64,000 nt of DNA, from assembly GCF_030161235.1 (NCBI RefSeq), contig NZ_BSPW01000067.1:1-64000 (forward strand), written 5' to 3'. This DNA is from Vibrio zhanjiangensis (GTDB taxonomy: Bacteria > Pseudomonadota > Gammaproteobacteria > Enterobacterales > Vibrionaceae). The notes under the pieces are model-generated. The model ran no database searches and was not told the origin of the DNA. It saw only the letters and a program-made list of their open reading frames with translations. Within the stretch, counting starts at the first letter, position 1. Each line of letters starts with the position of its first letter. Positions 63,425 through 64,000 of the stretch are shown piece after piece. The position numbers and the translations under genes were made by a program.

Positions 63425-63703
63425 ATGCCAAACTATGTAAATGAAGCCATCACAGATTCAGTGACTCAAGTTAATACTAAAGTTATTGGAGATGTACCCG
63501 CTACGGCAATGGGCAATCTAATGATGACCACAAGTCAAGCATTAGGTATTGCAGCGCAAAACCTAACGACTGGTCAGCAGCAAGCTAACGTGATGTGGCA
63601 AGCCGCAACAGTACAAGGAATCAACGCATTAATGAACACGGGTAATGCAGTGACAGGTACTGTTTCTGGTCAAATCATTGACCGTGGTGACACTCGACGT
63701 TAA
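63425..63703 (+). CDS. RebB-family R-body protein 3
   Basis: This 92-residue protein is the close paralog of the preceding gene, with ITDSVTQVNTKVIGD, AMGNLMMTTSQALG and the shared QQQANVM plus AATVQGINALMNTGN blocks, ending in GQIIDRGDTRR. It follows after 44 bases with its own AAAGGA ribosome site. Together the two likely co-assemble in one ribbon, as inferred from multi-subunit R-bodies. Third-codon-position changes dominate between the copies, so both are under selection to keep the protein. Confidence 0.86.
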   Translation: MPNYVNEAITDSVTQVNTKVIGDVPATAMGNLMMTTSQALGIAAQNLTTGQQQANVMWQAATVQGINALMNTGNAVTGTVSGQIIDRGDTRR

Positions 63704-63757
63704 TTCAAGCAGTAGGGGGGACGCCCCCTACATTGTTTCTATTGAGGAAGGCGTATC

Positions 63758-64000
63758 ATGTTTAAAGACGAAACCAAACAAACTTTCCATATCACAGATA
63801 AATCACTGGCTCAGTCAGGTGCGTTGGCTGTGCAAGATGCAGCAAACTCTTTTAGAGATATGAGTACGCTGCTGACCACAGCAAGCGGTGTTGCCTTGGC
63901 CAATTTTATTGAATCTGGTGACGCTTCCTATCTGCAAGCGTTAGATAAAATCAATGAGCAAGCAAGAGCGTCCAAAGAAAACTTTGTTGAACTCTACTCG
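63758..64000 (+). CDS. Unknown protein of the reb locus, partial at window end
   Basis: This frame begins at ATG 63758, after GAGGAAGG, and is open to the last base of the window, giving 81 codons without a stop. The visible part (FKDETKQTFHITDKSLAQSG, then Ala-, Ser- and Asn-rich helical sequence such as AVQDAANSFRDM) has no signal peptide and looks amphipathic. I do not recognise it with confidence, though its composition resembles R-body-associated proteins. Its spacing and ribosome site suggest it belongs to the reb operon. Confidence 0.65.
   Translation, partial: MFKDETKQTFHITDKSLAQSGALAVQDAANSFRDMSTLLTTASGVALANFIESGDASYLQALDKINEQARASKENFVELYS

Overview
The window reads as chromosomal DNA of a Vibrio species, most likely from the second chromosome. 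The basis is the speA-speB pair, a chitinase A whose catalytic Glu falls at residue 315 as in Vibrio ChiA, the lap adhesion-control operon, an rsbRSTX stressosome locus of the type known from vibrios, a Tad pilus locus and pstSCAB. I do not assign a species. I see no rRNA, tRNA, CRISPR array, integrase or intact insertion sequence. Coding density is high and most genes sit in tight operons, many with ATGA or TGATG overlaps.

Layout. 0-4 kb: a partial unknown gene, then speA-speB (arginine to agmatine to putrescine) behind a structured leader. 4-9 kb: a minus-strand LodA/LodB-type quinoprotein amino-acid oxidase pair, then PCuAC and SCO copper-delivery genes with an unknown membrane protein, then a DUF2057 periplasmic protein. 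10-14 kb: secreted chitinase A and RibA. 14-20 kb: lapC-lapG-lapD-lapB, the c-di-GMP-gated machinery that keeps or releases a large surface adhesin. 20-27 kb, divergent: a haem-globin stressosome (rsbR, S, T, X), a hybrid histidine kinase and an HD-GYP response regulator, which together look like an oxygen-to-c-di-GMP path lying next to the c-di-GMP-reading lap operon. A broken receiver domain follows. 27-32 kb: a VOC protein, an unknown membrane/coiled-coil protein, sgrR, and opposite it an SgrS-like small RNA encoding an SgrT-like peptide, then nfsA.

32-52 kb: two divergent lipoprotein genes share a promoter with a Fur-box-like palindrome. The plus-strand one leads into a flp-rcpCA-cpaD-tadZABCDEFG pilus locus that lacks its prepilin peptidase. 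It continues without a clear break into a TlpA-DUF4266-DUF3570-ApbE-DsbD redox cluster. 52-58 kb: an aldehyde dehydrogenase, a small membrane protein and a MarR regulator that flank a perfect 60-bp palindrome, then pstSCAB with PhoB-like sites and an internal terminator.

58-64 kb: a stand-alone ExoY/edema-factor-type nucleotidyl cyclase with its catalytic residues intact, the SstT transporter, and an R-body (RebB-family) locus headed by an unusual regulator that joins a degenerate sigma54-activator AAA+ domain to an AraC DNA-binding domain. The window ends inside the fourth small gene of that locus.

The most unusual items are the ExoY-like cyclase, the AAA+/AraC regulator with tandem RebB genes, the 60-bp perfect palindrome, the SgrS/SgrT-like locus, the lodAB-like pair, and the tad-linked flavinylation/redox cluster.
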